In this document: positions 7,759-17,641 of the stretch, in pieces
Layout: every line of letters begins with the position of its first letter
How positions within the stretch are numbered: the first letter of the stretch is position 1
Assembly: GCF_012641395.1 (NCBI RefSeq)
Contig: NZ_JABAIH010000016.1
Span: forward strand, 1 to 64,000
Direction: 5' to 3'
Length of the DNA: 64,000 nt
Source of the DNA: Rhizobium sp. P32RR-XVIII
Lineage (GTDB): Bacteria > Pseudomonadota > Alphaproteobacteria > Rhizobiales > Rhizobiaceae
The notes under the pieces: generated by a model
What the model saw: only the letters and a program-made list of their open reading frames with translations
The model's database searches: none
What the model was told of the DNA's origin: nothing
Program-made: the position numbers and the translations under genes

Positions 7759-8946
7759 TCAGGTGCCCGCGGCCCACGTTCTCTTGCGTGGTACGCCGAG
7801 AATCTCCGGCCCTTCGATGAAGGACAGTTCGTCAAGTATTCCCTCGTTTAGCTCGACGCCAAGGCCAGGGCCGTTCGGGACTTCCAGAATACCGTCCTTC
7901 ACCTTGACGGCCGGTTTGACGAGCTTGTCGCGGAAGACGTTGTATTTGCCCGGATCCCACTCGACATGACCGCGAATATGGGCCGGTATTGCCGCAGCAA
8001 AGTGAAGATTGGCGATCTGCGTCAAACCGTTATAGGTATGGGTCGCGATAACGATATTATAAGCGCTGGCAATCGCGGCGATCTTGATGGCTTCCGAAAT
8101 ACCACCAGACTTGACGACATCGGGTGTCAGGTAATCGACGCCGCCCTTCTGCGCCAGGTCCTTGAAGTCGAAACGGGTGAAGACATTTCCCCCTGACGCG
8201 ATCGGTGTCAGACCCATACCGCGCAGCTTGCCAATCTCCTCACGATGATAGGCGACCGTGAAGTCGAACGGGTCTTCCATCCAGAACGTCTTGAACCGCA
8301 TGAGTTCTCGGTTCAGGCGAACGGATTCCGACCAGCTGTAGCGTGCATTGACGTCGATCATGATGTCGATATTCGAGCCGACCGCAGCGCGGGTCGCCTC
8401 GACGGCAGCGATGTCGATATTGACTCCGCCGCCGCCACGAAGCTTGATGGCCTTGAACCCCTGTCCGACGTAGCTGCGAGCCTCCGCGACCAGCGTGTCG
8501 AGGTCCTTGATGCCGAGCGTCTGGCAGCCGACATAGGAGGCGAGCAGCGGCCCACGATCGCTCGAACCGTCACCCCCGCCGAGGAGCTTATAGATCGGCT
8601 GGTTTGTGACCTTGCCCATAATGTCCCAGAGGGCGATGTCGAGTCCGGCGATCGCCTGAATTGCGGCCGAGCCGAGGTGGATGCTCCCGAAGAACATCTT
8701 TTCCCACAGCGTCTGGATCTGCAGCGGGTTTTGCCCGACAAGCAATGGGCCAAGCTTGGTATCGATCAATGAGCGGATCGGATGCGGTGTATGGCCATGA
8801 TAGCTGCTGCCGATACCGCTGATGCCTTCATCCGTATGGATACGAACGATCAACTCGTCACGTTTGGTGGCGGTCCCAAGCCCCATCACCCAGGGCTCTT
8901 GCAGCTTCTCCGAGATCAGTATAGTTTCGACCTTGATTATTTTCAT
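7759..8946 (-). CDS. Enolase-superfamily (mandelate racemase/muconate lactonising type) enzyme
   Basis: A 395-residue protein with the capping domain (about 1-130) and TIM barrel of acid-sugar dehydratases and racemases. Visible active-site positions are K168-x-R170 (KLR), D198 in MIDVNARYSW, E224 in WMEDPF, D276 in PDVVKSGG and H303 in ATHTYNG. The third metal ligand, normally Glu in a PIAxGE motif, is Gly (G253, codon 8188-8190), one transition away from Glu. If real, catalysis may be impaired. It is the last gene of an Opp/Dpp-type importer operon, 20 bases after the ATPase gene, so its substrate is probably what that importer brings in. The substrate is not known. Confidence 0.85.
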   Translation of the reverse strand: MKIIKVETILISEKLQEPWVMGLGTATKRDELIVRIHTDEGISGIGSSYHGHTPHPIRSLIDTKLGPLLVGQNPLQIQTLWEKMFFGSIHLGSAAIQAIAGLDIALWDIMGKVTNQPIYKLLGGGDGSSDRGPLLASYVGCQTLGIKDLDTLVAEARSYVGQGFKAIKLRGGGGVNIDIAAVEATRAAVGSNIDIMIDVNARYSWSESVRLNRELMRFKTFWMEDPFDFTVAYHREEIGKLRGMGLTPIASGGNVFTRFDFKDLAQKGGVDYLTPDVVKSGGISEAIKIAAIASAYNIVIATHTYNGLTQIANLHFAAAIPAHIRGHVEWDPGKYNVFRDKLVKPAVKVKDGILEVPNGPGLGVELNEGILDELSFIEGPEILGVPRKRTWAAGT

Positions 8947-8966
8947 TTCTGCTTCCTTTGCTTTGT

Positions 8967-10004
8967 CTACAGTTCTTTCGTGTGCAGACGAATTGAACTG
9001 TTGGGGCCAACCGGATTGCCCGGCATGGGTTTCGTTGATGCTTCAAGAGGATAGTGACAGGCAGCAGCCTGAGGCCCGCCATTCAGGTCGGGAAGGATTG
9101 CGCGGCAATTCGGTTTTCCGTGCCCCACGCTACATCTAGGTTCGAAGGCGCATCCGGTGATGATTGCCCCGGTACCCGGCGGCGATCCCGGAATGAACGA
9201 GATGCGGGGCATCTCGACCGATGGAGCGCTTCGGACAAGATCACGGGTGTAGGGATGTCTTGGCGATGCCAGCACTTCCGGCCGCTCCCCGATCTCCACG
9301 ATCCGCCCCGCATACATCACTGCAACCCTGTCCGAAACCTCGCGGATCACCTCGAGATCGTGCGAGATGATCATCATCGACATGGCGTGTTTTGCCTTGA
9401 GATCCTGGAGAAGCCTGAGGATCTGAGCCTTCACGGTGACATCGAGAGCCGTTGTCGGCTCGTCTGCGATCAGCAGTTTCGGACGTGCCGCCAATGCGAT
9501 GGCGATTGCCGCCCGCTGGCGCATCCCACCGGAGAATTCGTGCGGATATTGCTTGTAGCGAAGCTCGGGATCGCCGATCCCGACATCGGACAAAACGCTG
9601 AGGCTCGTTTGGTAGGCCTCCCGGGTGCTCAAGCCGAGCTGATAGCGACAGACTTCCGCTATCTGGGAACCGATTGTTCTGACCGGATTGAGGGCCGTCA
9701 GCGCATCTTGATAGACGAGGCCGACGGTCGTACCGCGAATGGTGTTCATCACATGCGCATCGGCCGAAACCACCTCCGTCCCGCTGACCTTGATCTGGCC
9801 TTCGACGGTACTGGTTCGAGGCAGCAGTTTCATGATCGCCAATGCAATGGTGGATTTCCCCGAGCCGGACTCGCCAACGATCCCCAACGTCTCCCCAGGC
9901 GCGATATCGAAGGAGACATGTTTAACGGCGACGGCTTCACGGTTGTGCGATCTGTAGCGAACGACAAGGTTCTCTGCGGAGAGGAGAGGTTCTTTGCCGG
10001 TCAT
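8967..10004 (-). CDS. Opp/Dpp-type ABC importer, ATP-binding subunit (DppD-like)
   Basis: A 345-residue ATPase that powers the importer encoded upstream. Walker A (GESGSGKST), signature (FSGGMRQR), Walker B (LLIADEPTTALD) and the C-terminal Opp/Dpp extension with its Cys-rich iron-sulfur-like motif (CAFEPRCSVGHGKPNC) are intact. ATG 10004 is chosen because it overlaps the preceding gene's end by four bases and gives a normal N-terminus. It pairs with the DppF-like ATPase encoded just before it. Confidence 0.92.
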   Translation of the reverse strand: MTGKEPLLSAENLVVRYRSHNREAVAVKHVSFDIAPGETLGIVGESGSGKSTIALAIMKLLPRTSTVEGQIKVSGTEVVSADAHVMNTIRGTTVGLVYQDALTALNPVRTIGSQIAEVCRYQLGLSTREAYQTSLSVLSDVGIGDPELRYKQYPHEFSGGMRQRAAIAIALAARPKLLIADEPTTALDVTVKAQILRLLQDLKAKHAMSMMIISHDLEVIREVSDRVAVMYAGRIVEIGERPEVLASPRHPYTRDLVRSAPSVEMPRISFIPGSPPGTGAIITGCAFEPRCSVGHGKPNCRAILPDLNGGPQAAACHYPLEASTKPMPGNPVGPNSSIRLHTKEL

Positions 10005-10996
10005 AGGCGCGCCTCCAGCAAGCCGTTCTCGAGCGGAACATTGCAGAAGGCGATGTGACTGCTGTTTTGTTTGACGGTATCGGTGGCCTTCTCGCAGCGG
10101 TCGATTGCGCGCCAACAACGCGATCTGAACACGCAGCCTTGAGTACGTGCTGAGAGCGACAGGGCTTCATTGGTCAGCGCTTCGCGTACCTCATCAGCCA
10201 TGGCGTTCCGGCCATCCGCGGATGCCGAAGACAGCAGCGCGCCCGAGTAGGGATGAAGCGTTCGGACAAAGACATCGCCGGTCGATCCGGCTTCCACCAG
10301 ACGGCCGAGATACATGACCAGGGTACGGTCAGCGATCGCCCGCACCACTCCGAGATCATGTGCGATCATGATGATTGAAATATCGGTCGCTGCCTGGATA
10401 TCTTTGAGGAGCTGGAGGATTTGCCCCTGGATGGAGACATCGAGCGAAGCAACCGGTTCGTCCAGCAGCAGAACCTTCGGCCGCGGCGCGAGAGCCCGTG
10501 CGATGCCGACGCGCTGACGTTGGCCGCCCGACAGCTCCCTCGGCCGACGATCGGCGTAGCTGGTGGAAAGGCCGACGAGGCTCAGCACTTCAGCAACGCG
10601 TGCCTGGATATCCCGGCGCGCCCAACCGAATACATGGAGCGGCTCGGCGACAATCTCCGCTACCGACATTGCCGGATTGAGCGAACTGTGAGGATCCTGA
10701 AAAACCATCTGCAGTTGTTGCGAGAGCATTCTACGGCCGCGGCGGTTGGCGACGTATTCGGACAGGCTTGTACCCTCAAAGACGATCCTGCCCTCGGTCG
10801 GCTCGATCAATCCAAGGATCAATTTCGCTAGGGTGGATTTTCCTGAACCTGACTCGCCGACTATTGCCAGACATTCGCCGTGATCGAGCGACAGAGAGAC
10901 ATCATGGACCGCCCACAATCTTCCCGAAACCGGCCCATAAGCCTTGGAAACGGAAGTGGCAGACAGGATTGGGTTGCTCTGCTTGGGAACTGTCAT
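10001..10996 (-). CDS. Opp/Dpp-type ABC importer, ATP-binding subunit (DppF-like)
   Basis: A 331-residue ATPase, partner of the DppD-like subunit. Walker A (GESGSGKST), signature (LSGGQRQR), Walker B (LLLDEPVASLD) and the C-terminal CVFRSRC motif are seen. Its start overlaps the end of the frameshifted permease gene by four bases and its end overlaps the next ATPase by four, so the operon is tightly coupled. Confidence 0.92.
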   Translation of the reverse strand: MTVPKQSNPILSATSVSKAYGPVSGRLWAVHDVSLSLDHGECLAIVGESGSGKSTLAKLILGLIEPTEGRIVFEGTSLSEYVANRRGRRMLSQQLQMVFQDPHSSLNPAMSVAEIVAEPLHVFGWARRDIQARVAEVLSLVGLSTSYADRRPRELSGGQRQRVGIARALAPRPKVLLLDEPVASLDVSIQGQILQLLKDIQAATDISIIMIAHDLGVVRAIADRTLVMYLGRLVEAGSTGDVFVRTLHPYSGALLSSASADGRNAMADEVREALTNEALSLSARTQGCVFRSRCWRAIDRCEKATDTVKQNSSHIAFCNVPLENGLLEARL

Positions 10997-11834
10997 TTGA
11001 CGCTCCTTCTAAGAGAGATCACCGACATGGCGATGCTGGTGCAGGCGATCACAAGGACGATGCCGGCAAACATCACCGGATAGGCGTTGATCTGGAGATA
11101 GTCCTTCGTGGTCGTGATGATGAGCCCAAGGGAGACGTTCGGGGGCTGCAGCCCGAAGCCTAGAAACGTAATCGTGGATTCCGCGAGCATCACGTTGGCG
11201 ATCTGGCCGAATGCAATGGACGCGACGAGATCCGTAGTGTTCGGCCAGATATGCTTGGTCAGCACGAAGATGCTCGACGCCCCATAGCTACGTGAGGCGA
11301 TGATGTATTCCTCGCTCTTCAGAGCCAGGACCCGGCACGGATCACCCGCGCATAGTTGACCCAAGTGACTGCAACCAGGACCCAGATGAGGGTCCAGAAA
11401 CCGGGGCCGAGGGCCGTGGTCAACGAGATGGCGAGGATGATTCCAGGGAAGGTGTTAAACGCGTCCATGATACGGCCGAGCACGTCATCGACCCATCCAC
11501 CGGCATAGGCGCTGATCGCACCGAGGAGCCAGCCGATGATCCCGGAAATGACCACCACCAGTGCCGAAATGACCAATGATGTACGCAGGCCGATTGCAAC
11601 GAGAACGCCGAGATCGCGGCCAAGATTATCCGTTCCGAAGAGCGTGGCACCAAAGGGCGGCGAGAACCGGCGCGCCGGTGTGACGGTCAGCGCATTGGCT
11701 GGAGCGAGCAGCGGAAAGATGATCGCAAAAGCAACCAGCACAAATACGATGACATAGCTGATTTTTACGGATTTCAGGCCTGTGAGGCCGAAGCGCGGCG
11801 ATCGAGCTGAAACTGTTGGAACAATTGAGGACAT
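10993..11834 (-). pseudogene. Opp/Dpp-type permease (DppC-like), frameshifted
   Basis: The first part, from ATG 11834, has the DppC N-terminus, the FGTDNLGRD motif and helices up to NYARVIRA. The frame then runs into a stop. The rest (VLALKSEEYIIASRSYGAS, the EAA-like loop and last helices) continues in another frame. One base is missing near 11332: GCC-GG-GTC where homologues read GCC-GAG-GTC. Everything else looks healthy, so this is either a very recent mutation, a programmed event or a sequencing error. If real, the importer is inactive unless another permease substitutes. Confidence 0.85.
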
Positions 11835-11842
11835 TGAGCACC

Positions 11843-12769
11843 TCACACGTGCGACAGGTCGACACGGGGATCGAGCAAGCCGTAGATGATGTCGAAAAGG
11901 ATATTGAGGACGAGGACGATCGCGGTCGTGCAAAACAGCGTGGCACTGATCAACGGCAGATCGTAACGGTTCATGGCCTCGACGAACAACCGGCCGAGAC
12001 CCGGCCACGCAAAAACCGATTCAATAACGACGACGCCGCCGATCGACATACGGGTGAGTTCGAGGCCACCAACCGAGACGATGGGAACGATCGCAGCCCG
12101 AAGGATATGATTCAAGATCAGAACCCAGCCTGGAAGCCCTTTGCTGCGGGCGACCAGTATGTAGGGTGTCTCCAGGACGGAACGGATGCTTTCCCGCACG
12201 ACGTAAACGAGGCGCCCTATCGGCGGTATTGCCATCGCTACGGCTGGAAGGACGAGATAGGTCAAGCCGCCGTGGCCGCCGGTCGGCAGCAGTTTCAGGT
12301 GCACAGCCATCACGATGATCAGAACCAGGCCCGACCAGAATTCGGGGATGGAGGCAAGCACGGAAGCGACCGCCTGAATTATCCTGTCGGTAGCACTGCC
12401 CTCGCGAAGCGCGGCCGCCGTGCCAAACAAAACCGCAACGATAATCATGATCAGGCTCGATGCCGCCGCAAGTTCAAGCGAGAGCGGGACTGCGCCCAGA
12501 GCTGCCTGCAAGGCTGGAACGTTGCGGGTCGTCGAGATCCCGAAATCGAGACGCGCAAGGCCGACGAGATAGTGGCTCAGCCGTTCGAGCAATGGTGCAG
12601 CAAAGCCGTTTGCGACACGATAAGCCTGGATCTGTTCTTCGGACGCATTGAGCGGCAAGGCTCGTCTGGCGGGATCGCCGATCACTTCGAAGAGAAAGAA
12701 GACCGCGACGGTGACGATGAAAAGCGTGAGCAGCCCATAGGCGAGACGTTTCAGGATGTACCGTGTCAT
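11843..12769 (-). CDS. Opp/Dpp-type ABC permease (DppB-like)
   Basis: An inner-membrane permease of 308 residues with the usual first helix, a periplasmic loop (RLDFGIS), and the conserved EAA-type loop (RARSKGLPGW-like; here VARSKGLPGWVL). I prefer ATG 12769 because GGAGG lies 7 bases upstream; ATG 12781 is in frame but lacks this. It follows the binding-protein gene by 32 bases and precedes the frameshifted permease by 8. Confidence 0.88.
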   Translation of the reverse strand: MTRYILKRLAYGLLTLFIVTVAVFFLFEVIGDPARRALPLNASEEQIQAYRVANGFAAPLLERLSHYLVGLARLDFGISTTRNVPALQAALGAVPLSLELAAASSLIMIIVAVLFGTAAALREGSATDRIIQAVASVLASIPEFWSGLVLIIVMAVHLKLLPTGGHGGLTYLVLPAVAMAIPPIGRLVYVVRESIRSVLETPYILVARSKGLPGWVLILNHILRAAIVPIVSVGGLELTRMSIGGVVVIESVFAWPGLGRLFVEAMNRYDLPLISATLFCTTAIVLVLNILFDIIYGLLDPRVDLSHV

Positions 12770-12801
12770 CGCGGCCTCCATTCTTGGATGTTCGGGAGTG
12801 A

Positions 12802-14316
12802 TCAGTCGGTCGCACGGCTCCAGTCGGCCCAGTAGACTGTCGATCCCTCATTGTAGATCGGTCCGCGTATATCCTTGCCGACAGCGACAACCGTGCTGGG
12901 ATTGGTCAGCCACACGAAGGCCGCCTTATCATGAGCAAGCGCCATGACCTCCTGATAGGCCTGGGCCTGTTGCTTTTCGTCCGAGAGGCTGAGCGCGCTC
13001 TTCGCGCTCTCGGCGAGTTCCTGGTCGCAGATCGTCGAACGATCCGTCCCGCAGGTGAAATAGTTGCGGATCTGCGGTGTGGCGTCGAGCGTCTCGCTCC
13101 CTGCCTGAATGTAGAACAGATCCGGGGGCGTCAGTTTGTTTTGAGGCGCTAGCAGGCCTTCCTTGATCCATCGGTCGTGGGGCAGGAACTGCAGGTTCAC
13201 CGTGAGCCCGATCGCCTGGTAGTCGGCTTGGAGTGTCTGGCAGGTATCGACGCCCACCTGACCGTAATATTCCGAAGGACACATGAGATTGATGGTGGCG
13301 CCGTTAGCACCTGTCTCGTTGATGAGTGCCTTCGCCTTTTCGGGATCATAGCCATAGTCCTTGATATCCGGGTTATAGCCGTGAACCGGCTTCGTCACCG
13401 ATTGTCCATTCGGCAGACCGGCGAAACCGAGCCGGATATTGTCTGTCAGCACCTTCTGATCGACGGCATAGTTGAGGGCCTGGCGAACCCTGACGTCGTT
13501 CAGCGGCGGGTTCAACGCATTGATGCGCAGGATATCGACTTCCGTGGCAGGGGTCGTGAGCGAAGCGGGAGCGGCCTGGGCAAGGTCTGGCGCAAGATCG
13601 AAAGCGACATCGACCTCGCCTGCGTTGAGCGCGGCCAGTCTTGCTCCTGAATCGGGAATAACCCGCAGATCGATCTCGTCAAAGAACGGCTTCTGCCCCC
13701 AATAGGCATCGTTCCGGGTCAGCGTCGCCAGGTCACGGCCGCCCGACACGCTAGCGAGCGTGTAAGGCCCGGTTCCAACAAGTGTCTCACCCGCCTTCTT
13801 CGGATCTATTTTTCCCCATCCGTCTGGCTGGATGACGATTTCTGCCACGGCTCGATAGACAAAGAAATCCGGGCTCTTGGTGATGATATCGACGGTCTGG
13901 TCGTCCACTTTTACGGCGCTTGCAATATTATTGAGGATGCTGGTCTTTCCGGAGGCCGGATCGGCAATTTTGTTAACGGAAAAGATGACATCTTGAGCGG
14001 TCATAGGCTTGCCGTCCGAAAATTTGACGTCAGAGCGAAGCTTGAAGCGCCAGCGTGTCTTCTCGACCTGTTCCCAACTTGTGGAGAGCCAAGGTACCCA
14101 GCTGAGCTTTCCGTCGGTGATCACCACCTTGGTAAGGCCTTCGCCAACATTGCCTTTCAGGAGCCTGCGCGAGGTTCCCTCAAGACTGGAATTGATATCA
14201 AGATTTCCGACCTGACTTCCGGCCGACCAGGTCAGCTTGTCTGCGGACTGCGCGAACGCGGCGGTCGAGGCAAGAAGTGCAGCCAAGGCTGCTGCCGGCA
14301 CGATAAAATACCTCAT
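12802..14316 (-). CDS. Opp/Dpp-type periplasmic binding protein (SBP family 5)
   Basis: A 504-residue solute-binding protein with a Sec signal peptide (MRYFIV...ASTAAFAQ, cut near residue 22). Family-5 hallmarks are the LRSDVKFSDGKPMTAQDV segment, PYTLASV and LNDVRVRQALNYAVD. ATG 14316 is chosen because it starts the signal peptide and follows GGGAGGAG. It is the first gene of the importer operon and is divergent from a LysR gene. This family binds peptides, opines, nickel or oligosaccharides; the attached enolase-superfamily enzyme points to an acid sugar or similar, by inference. Confidence 0.9.
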   Translation of the reverse strand: MRYFIVPAAALAALLASTAAFAQSADKLTWSAGSQVGNLDINSSLEGTSRRLLKGNVGEGLTKVVITDGKLSWVPWLSTSWEQVEKTRWRFKLRSDVKFSDGKPMTAQDVIFSVNKIADPASGKTSILNNIASAVKVDDQTVDIITKSPDFFVYRAVAEIVIQPDGWGKIDPKKAGETLVGTGPYTLASVSGGRDLATLTRNDAYWGQKPFFDEIDLRVIPDSGARLAALNAGEVDVAFDLAPDLAQAAPASLTTPATEVDILRINALNPPLNDVRVRQALNYAVDQKVLTDNIRLGFAGLPNGQSVTKPVHGYNPDIKDYGYDPEKAKALINETGANGATINLMCPSEYYGQVGVDTCQTLQADYQAIGLTVNLQFLPHDRWIKEGLLAPQNKLTPPDLFYIQAGSETLDATPQIRNYFTCGTDRSTICDQELAESAKSALSLSDEKQQAQAYQEVMALAHDKAAFVWLTNPSTVVAVGKDIRGPIYNEGSTVYWADWSRATD

Positions 14317-14410
14317 TGTGTCTCCTCCCATTTGTTTCTTTATGGCGCTGCGTAATCCTCCCAGACGGCAGCGCATTCCTCATATCGAAATCATCTGTGC
14401 GCTCGCGTAT

Positions 14411-14442
14411 AATGTCCAATTAAACGTTCCTATACAGGACAT
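14411..14442. promoter_or_regulatory. Candidate LysR operator
   Basis: ATGTCC (14412-14417) and GGACAT (14437-14442) form an inverted repeat with 19 bases between arms, just before the LysR start and in the divergent promoter region. A TATAAT-like sequence overlaps its left arm. LysR regulators commonly bind such sites next to their own gene. Confidence 0.45.
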
Positions 14443-14449
14443 CATTCTG

Positions 14450-15376
14450 ATGAATAATCGACGCGGCGATCTCAATCTGTTTCATATTTTCAAGGCGATC
14501 ATGGAGGAGCGAAGCGTCGGTCGCGCGGCAAATCGCCTGGGACTGACGCAGCCGGCTGTCAGCAACGCGCTCAATCGCCTTCGCTACGTTTTTGACGATC
14601 ATCTCTTCATGCGCACCCCTGACGGGGTCAAACCGACCCAGAAAGCGCTCGACCTCTGGCCAAAGGTTCACCAGGGAGTGGACATGCTGACCGCCACGAT
14701 GTTCCCGCCCGAGTTCGAGCCGGCGCTCACGACGGATACGTTTCGGGTTGCCATCACCGACGCGCTCAGAAGCGATCTGACGGTGTCCCTTGGCGTTGCG
14801 TTCTTTCAGTCGGCGCCGAGAGCCCATCTGCAATTTCACCATCATACGAACATGACATCAGGCCTTGCGCTGCAGAATGATGAGATTGATTGCGCCGTCG
14901 GTATGTTTCCCAGGCCTCCAAGCGGGTTGAATGTCACGCCGCTAATGACCGACGAATATGTTTGCGTCCTGCGCAAAGATCATCCTCTGGCGGGCAGGGG
15001 ACTAACGCTCGAGGCTTTCACGGCGTCCAGCCATGTCCTTGCGAAACCGTCCGGTATCGGTTCCGACACGATCGACTACTGGCTGGCCCTGCATAACCTC
15101 AACCGCCATATCTCCCTGGTCGTCGCCTATTTCGCAGACGCCATGCGCATATCAGCTGTCAGCGATCTGCTCAGTTGCGTTCCCGTCCGGCACCTCAACG
15201 AGAGCACAATGACGGAGCTCGGGCTTGTCGCGCGGCCGCTGCCATTCGAAACCGAGAAGATCCTTTTCAAAATGGTGTGGCACGAAAGAACGGAACGGTC
15301 CGCCAGCCACAGCTGGCTGCGAGATCTCATCGTTGCGAAGCTCGCACTCAGCGCGGGCGAGCCGCGGGATCCTTGA
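14450..15376 (+). CDS. LysR-family transcriptional regulator
   Basis: A 308-residue regulator with the N-terminal winged HTH (about residues 8-65; RAANRLGLTQPAVSNALNRLR) and a C-terminal effector domain. The LFMRTPDGVKPTQKA segment places it in the NahR/NodD-like branch. It is divergent from the Opp/Dpp operon with the enolase-superfamily enzyme, so it probably controls that operon in response to its substrate. ATG 14450 aligns with the family start. Confidence 0.88.
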   Translation: MNNRRGDLNLFHIFKAIMEERSVGRAANRLGLTQPAVSNALNRLRYVFDDHLFMRTPDGVKPTQKALDLWPKVHQGVDMLTATMFPPEFEPALTTDTFRVAITDALRSDLTVSLGVAFFQSAPRAHLQFHHHTNMTSGLALQNDEIDCAVGMFPRPPSGLNVTPLMTDEYVCVLRKDHPLAGRGLTLEAFTASSHVLAKPSGIGSDTIDYWLALHNLNRHISLVVAYFADAMRISAVSDLLSCVPVRHLNESTMTELGLVARPLPFETEKILFKMVWHERTERSASHSWLRDLIVAKLALSAGEPRDP

Positions 15377-15414
15377 ATCTCGCCGTTTGTGGACTGTCGC
15401 GGCAGGTTTCAGTA

Positions 15415-17544
15415 TCAGCCGTATAGAAGTTCGACCGTCTCCATGGCTTCGAGCCGCGGGATTGTCAGGCAAACCCGATCGTCACCAAGCCGCGCCAGCG
15501 GGAGCTCGGCTTCGCCGAAGACCAGCCGAGCCTTTTCGCCGCTGAAGGACGACGGGACCCTGACCACGAGTTCGAGGTCATGCAGCGGGATCAGTTCCTC
15601 GATAATCCTTCGCTGTCCGGTGTTGAAACTGCCTGGAGCGGAGAAATTCACCAGCGTGATCACCAGCCGATCGCTCTTTTCCATCACCGAGACGTCGATG
15701 AGACCCGGTCCCTTCACGGTGACGATGTTCTGCCAGCCGTCGGCCTGTTTTATCGCATTGGCCAGCAGTCGGAAGAGGTCACGGAAGCCGTAGCGGAAGC
15801 CGATGAGGTCGGGTTGCCATGGAAAATGGACGATCCGTCCGTTGCCGACCTTTCGGTCGATGACCATCGGATAGTCGGTGATGTGATCGATCTTGTTGAA
15901 TTCGGGCACCGATATTCCGCTGCCAACCTCGCCTTCGACGGGCGGCACAAGTGTCAGGGGGGCAAGGGTAGAATGATCTTCGGTTCTGACGAAGGTGACG
16001 TCGCCTGCGACAGGCAGGAGGTCGGTACCGTCAAAACCGGCAAGCAGTGGCGAGGATGGGTCGCGGATTGCAGCATAGGCGGCCCGCAGGTTTTTCCAGG
16101 TCACGCCCGTCGCCTTTGCGCCGATCAGCCGGCCGAGCAGCGTATTGGAGCGTGGCGCTCCCATCTCGTCGAAATTGCCGCTGAGATAGGTGGAGACGAC
16201 ATGGCCGCCGTTGCGGATGTAGGTCTCGATGGCCTTGCAGGCTTCATCCGAAAGGCAGGCCGCATTGGGAAGCACGACTGCCTTGTACTTCGCCAACGTC
16301 GCCGCGGTGATCCTGGTGCCGCTGAAGATGTCGAAGGCAAGACGCTGGTCCATCATCGCATTATAGGCGCCGCGGAAATGATCGAGATAGCGACCTGTCG
16401 GATCCTTGTGCCCGAAATTGTCGAGGCTGTGGCGGGAGTAGACGAGGGCGACTTCGGCTACCGATGTCGCCTCCATATAAGTTTGCCGATTGCGATCGAA
16501 GCGGGCGAAGAGTTCCCGCAAACCGTCAAGCCCGCGATGGTCGAACTGCTCCTTCTGGTAGCCGGTGACATGGATCCACGGCATGACGCCCTGACTTATG
16601 ACCTGGCCGGCCCACATCTGGTTCTCGGCAACCGGCACCCGATAAAAACGCCACCAGGGCAGGAAATAGCTGGTTGTGATACCGCCGCCTTTTCCCGGCG
16701 CGAGAGAACGCATGTAGCGGGCCTCGAGGCCAGGCCAGAACATATTGGCATAACGCCGCTGCGCCTCGAGGACGATACCGTCCTGGTGGGGCTCGGTATA
16801 GTCGAGGTCCCAGCCGCCGACGCGGGAATGATCCCAGGATTCGGCGACCTGGCTGAGCGGCATCCAAGCGCAGGATGGGCGCACACGCGTCTTTGCTGCC
16901 TGGACCCTTGCATTCCATTCCGCGATGCACTCGTAACGCCATTCGTTATACTGCCGCCACGTTTCGCTTCCCCAGTCCTCGTCCGGGATCGCCTTGCCGG
17001 TCTTTGCCCGGAATTTCTGCTGGCAGACGGCACAGTGGCACTGCGGCGTGTGCCAAGGCGAAAATTGCGCGGCATTCGCCCAAAGGCCGTCGAACGGGTA
17101 GCGCGTCAGGATTTCCTCGACGACCTTGATCATGAAGTCGTTGTAATAGCCACCGTTCGGGCAGGTGATGAAATGGCCGTGGACTTCCACCGGCTTTCCG
17201 CTCTTGTCCTGCACGAACCATTCAGGCCGTTCGGCGTAGAGCGCGCGTGATGCCATGCTCGGGTCTATACGGGCGATCGGCCTGATGTTTCGCCTTTTCA
17301 GCGACGCAATCAATTCCGCCGGCAGGTCGCGCTTGCCAAGGGTCGATGCGCGGGGGTGAAGCGGAATATCGGTCGGATAGAAGGCCATGATGCCGCCGAC
17401 CGAAAAGCCGAGCGCGTCCAGTGAGAAAGACTTCGCGAATTCGGCCATCTCCTCAGTGTTCCAGATACCCGCATCGGCCTCGCGAAGCGTCATGATCATG
17501 ACAAGCGAGGTGCGGAGCCAGCTGTGATCGGGTTGCTGCGTCAT
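15415..17544 (-). CDS. Glycoside-hydrolase-like protein with beta-galactosidase trimerisation-type domain
   Basis: A 709-residue cytoplasmic protein. The N-terminal half resembles a TIM-barrel glycosidase of the GH42-like type (FSVGGIMAFYPTDIPLHPR, WFVQDKSGKPV, FDGLWANAAQFSPWHTPQCHC with a CHCAVC cluster). Residues about 370-560 resemble the beta-galactosidase trimerisation (glutamine-amidotransferase-like) domain (YKAVVLPNAACLSDEACKAI, GGHVVSTYLSGNFD). I cannot place the catalytic acids with certainty. ATG 17544 was chosen over an upstream in-frame start. It ends the second importer operon, about 100 bases after the ATPase, so it may hydrolyse an imported oligosaccharide. Confidence 0.7.
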   Translation of the reverse strand: MTQQPDHSWLRTSLVMIMTLREADAGIWNTEEMAEFAKSFSLDALGFSVGGIMAFYPTDIPLHPRASTLGKRDLPAELIASLKRRNIRPIARIDPSMASRALYAERPEWFVQDKSGKPVEVHGHFITCPNGGYYNDFMIKVVEEILTRYPFDGLWANAAQFSPWHTPQCHCAVCQQKFRAKTGKAIPDEDWGSETWRQYNEWRYECIAEWNARVQAAKTRVRPSCAWMPLSQVAESWDHSRVGGWDLDYTEPHQDGIVLEAQRRYANMFWPGLEARYMRSLAPGKGGGITTSYFLPWWRFYRVPVAENQMWAGQVISQGVMPWIHVTGYQKEQFDHRGLDGLRELFARFDRNRQTYMEATSVAEVALVYSRHSLDNFGHKDPTGRYLDHFRGAYNAMMDQRLAFDIFSGTRITAATLAKYKAVVLPNAACLSDEACKAIETYIRNGGHVVSTYLSGNFDEMGAPRSNTLLGRLIGAKATGVTWKNLRAAYAAIRDPSSPLLAGFDGTDLLPVAGDVTFVRTEDHSTLAPLTLVPPVEGEVGSGISVPEFNKIDHITDYPMVIDRKVGNGRIVHFPWQPDLIGFRYGFRDLFRLLANAIKQADGWQNIVTVKGPGLIDVSVMEKSDRLVITLVNFSAPGSFNTGQRRIIEELIPLHDLELVVRVPSSFSGEKARLVFGEAELPLARLGDDRVCLTIPRLEAMETVELLYG

Positions 17545-17641
17545 TGCGTTTCTCCCATGGGCGGCGCCGAAAAAGGCGCAAGTTTGAACCGCCGGCGACG
17601 TGTGCGTGCCGGATGCCAAAATGATGGCGTGGGTAAAGGCT

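Noticed and set aside
15580..17250. 556-codon plus-strand frame opposite the glycosidase-like gene
   Set aside because: Shadow frame with no motifs or ribosome-binding site.
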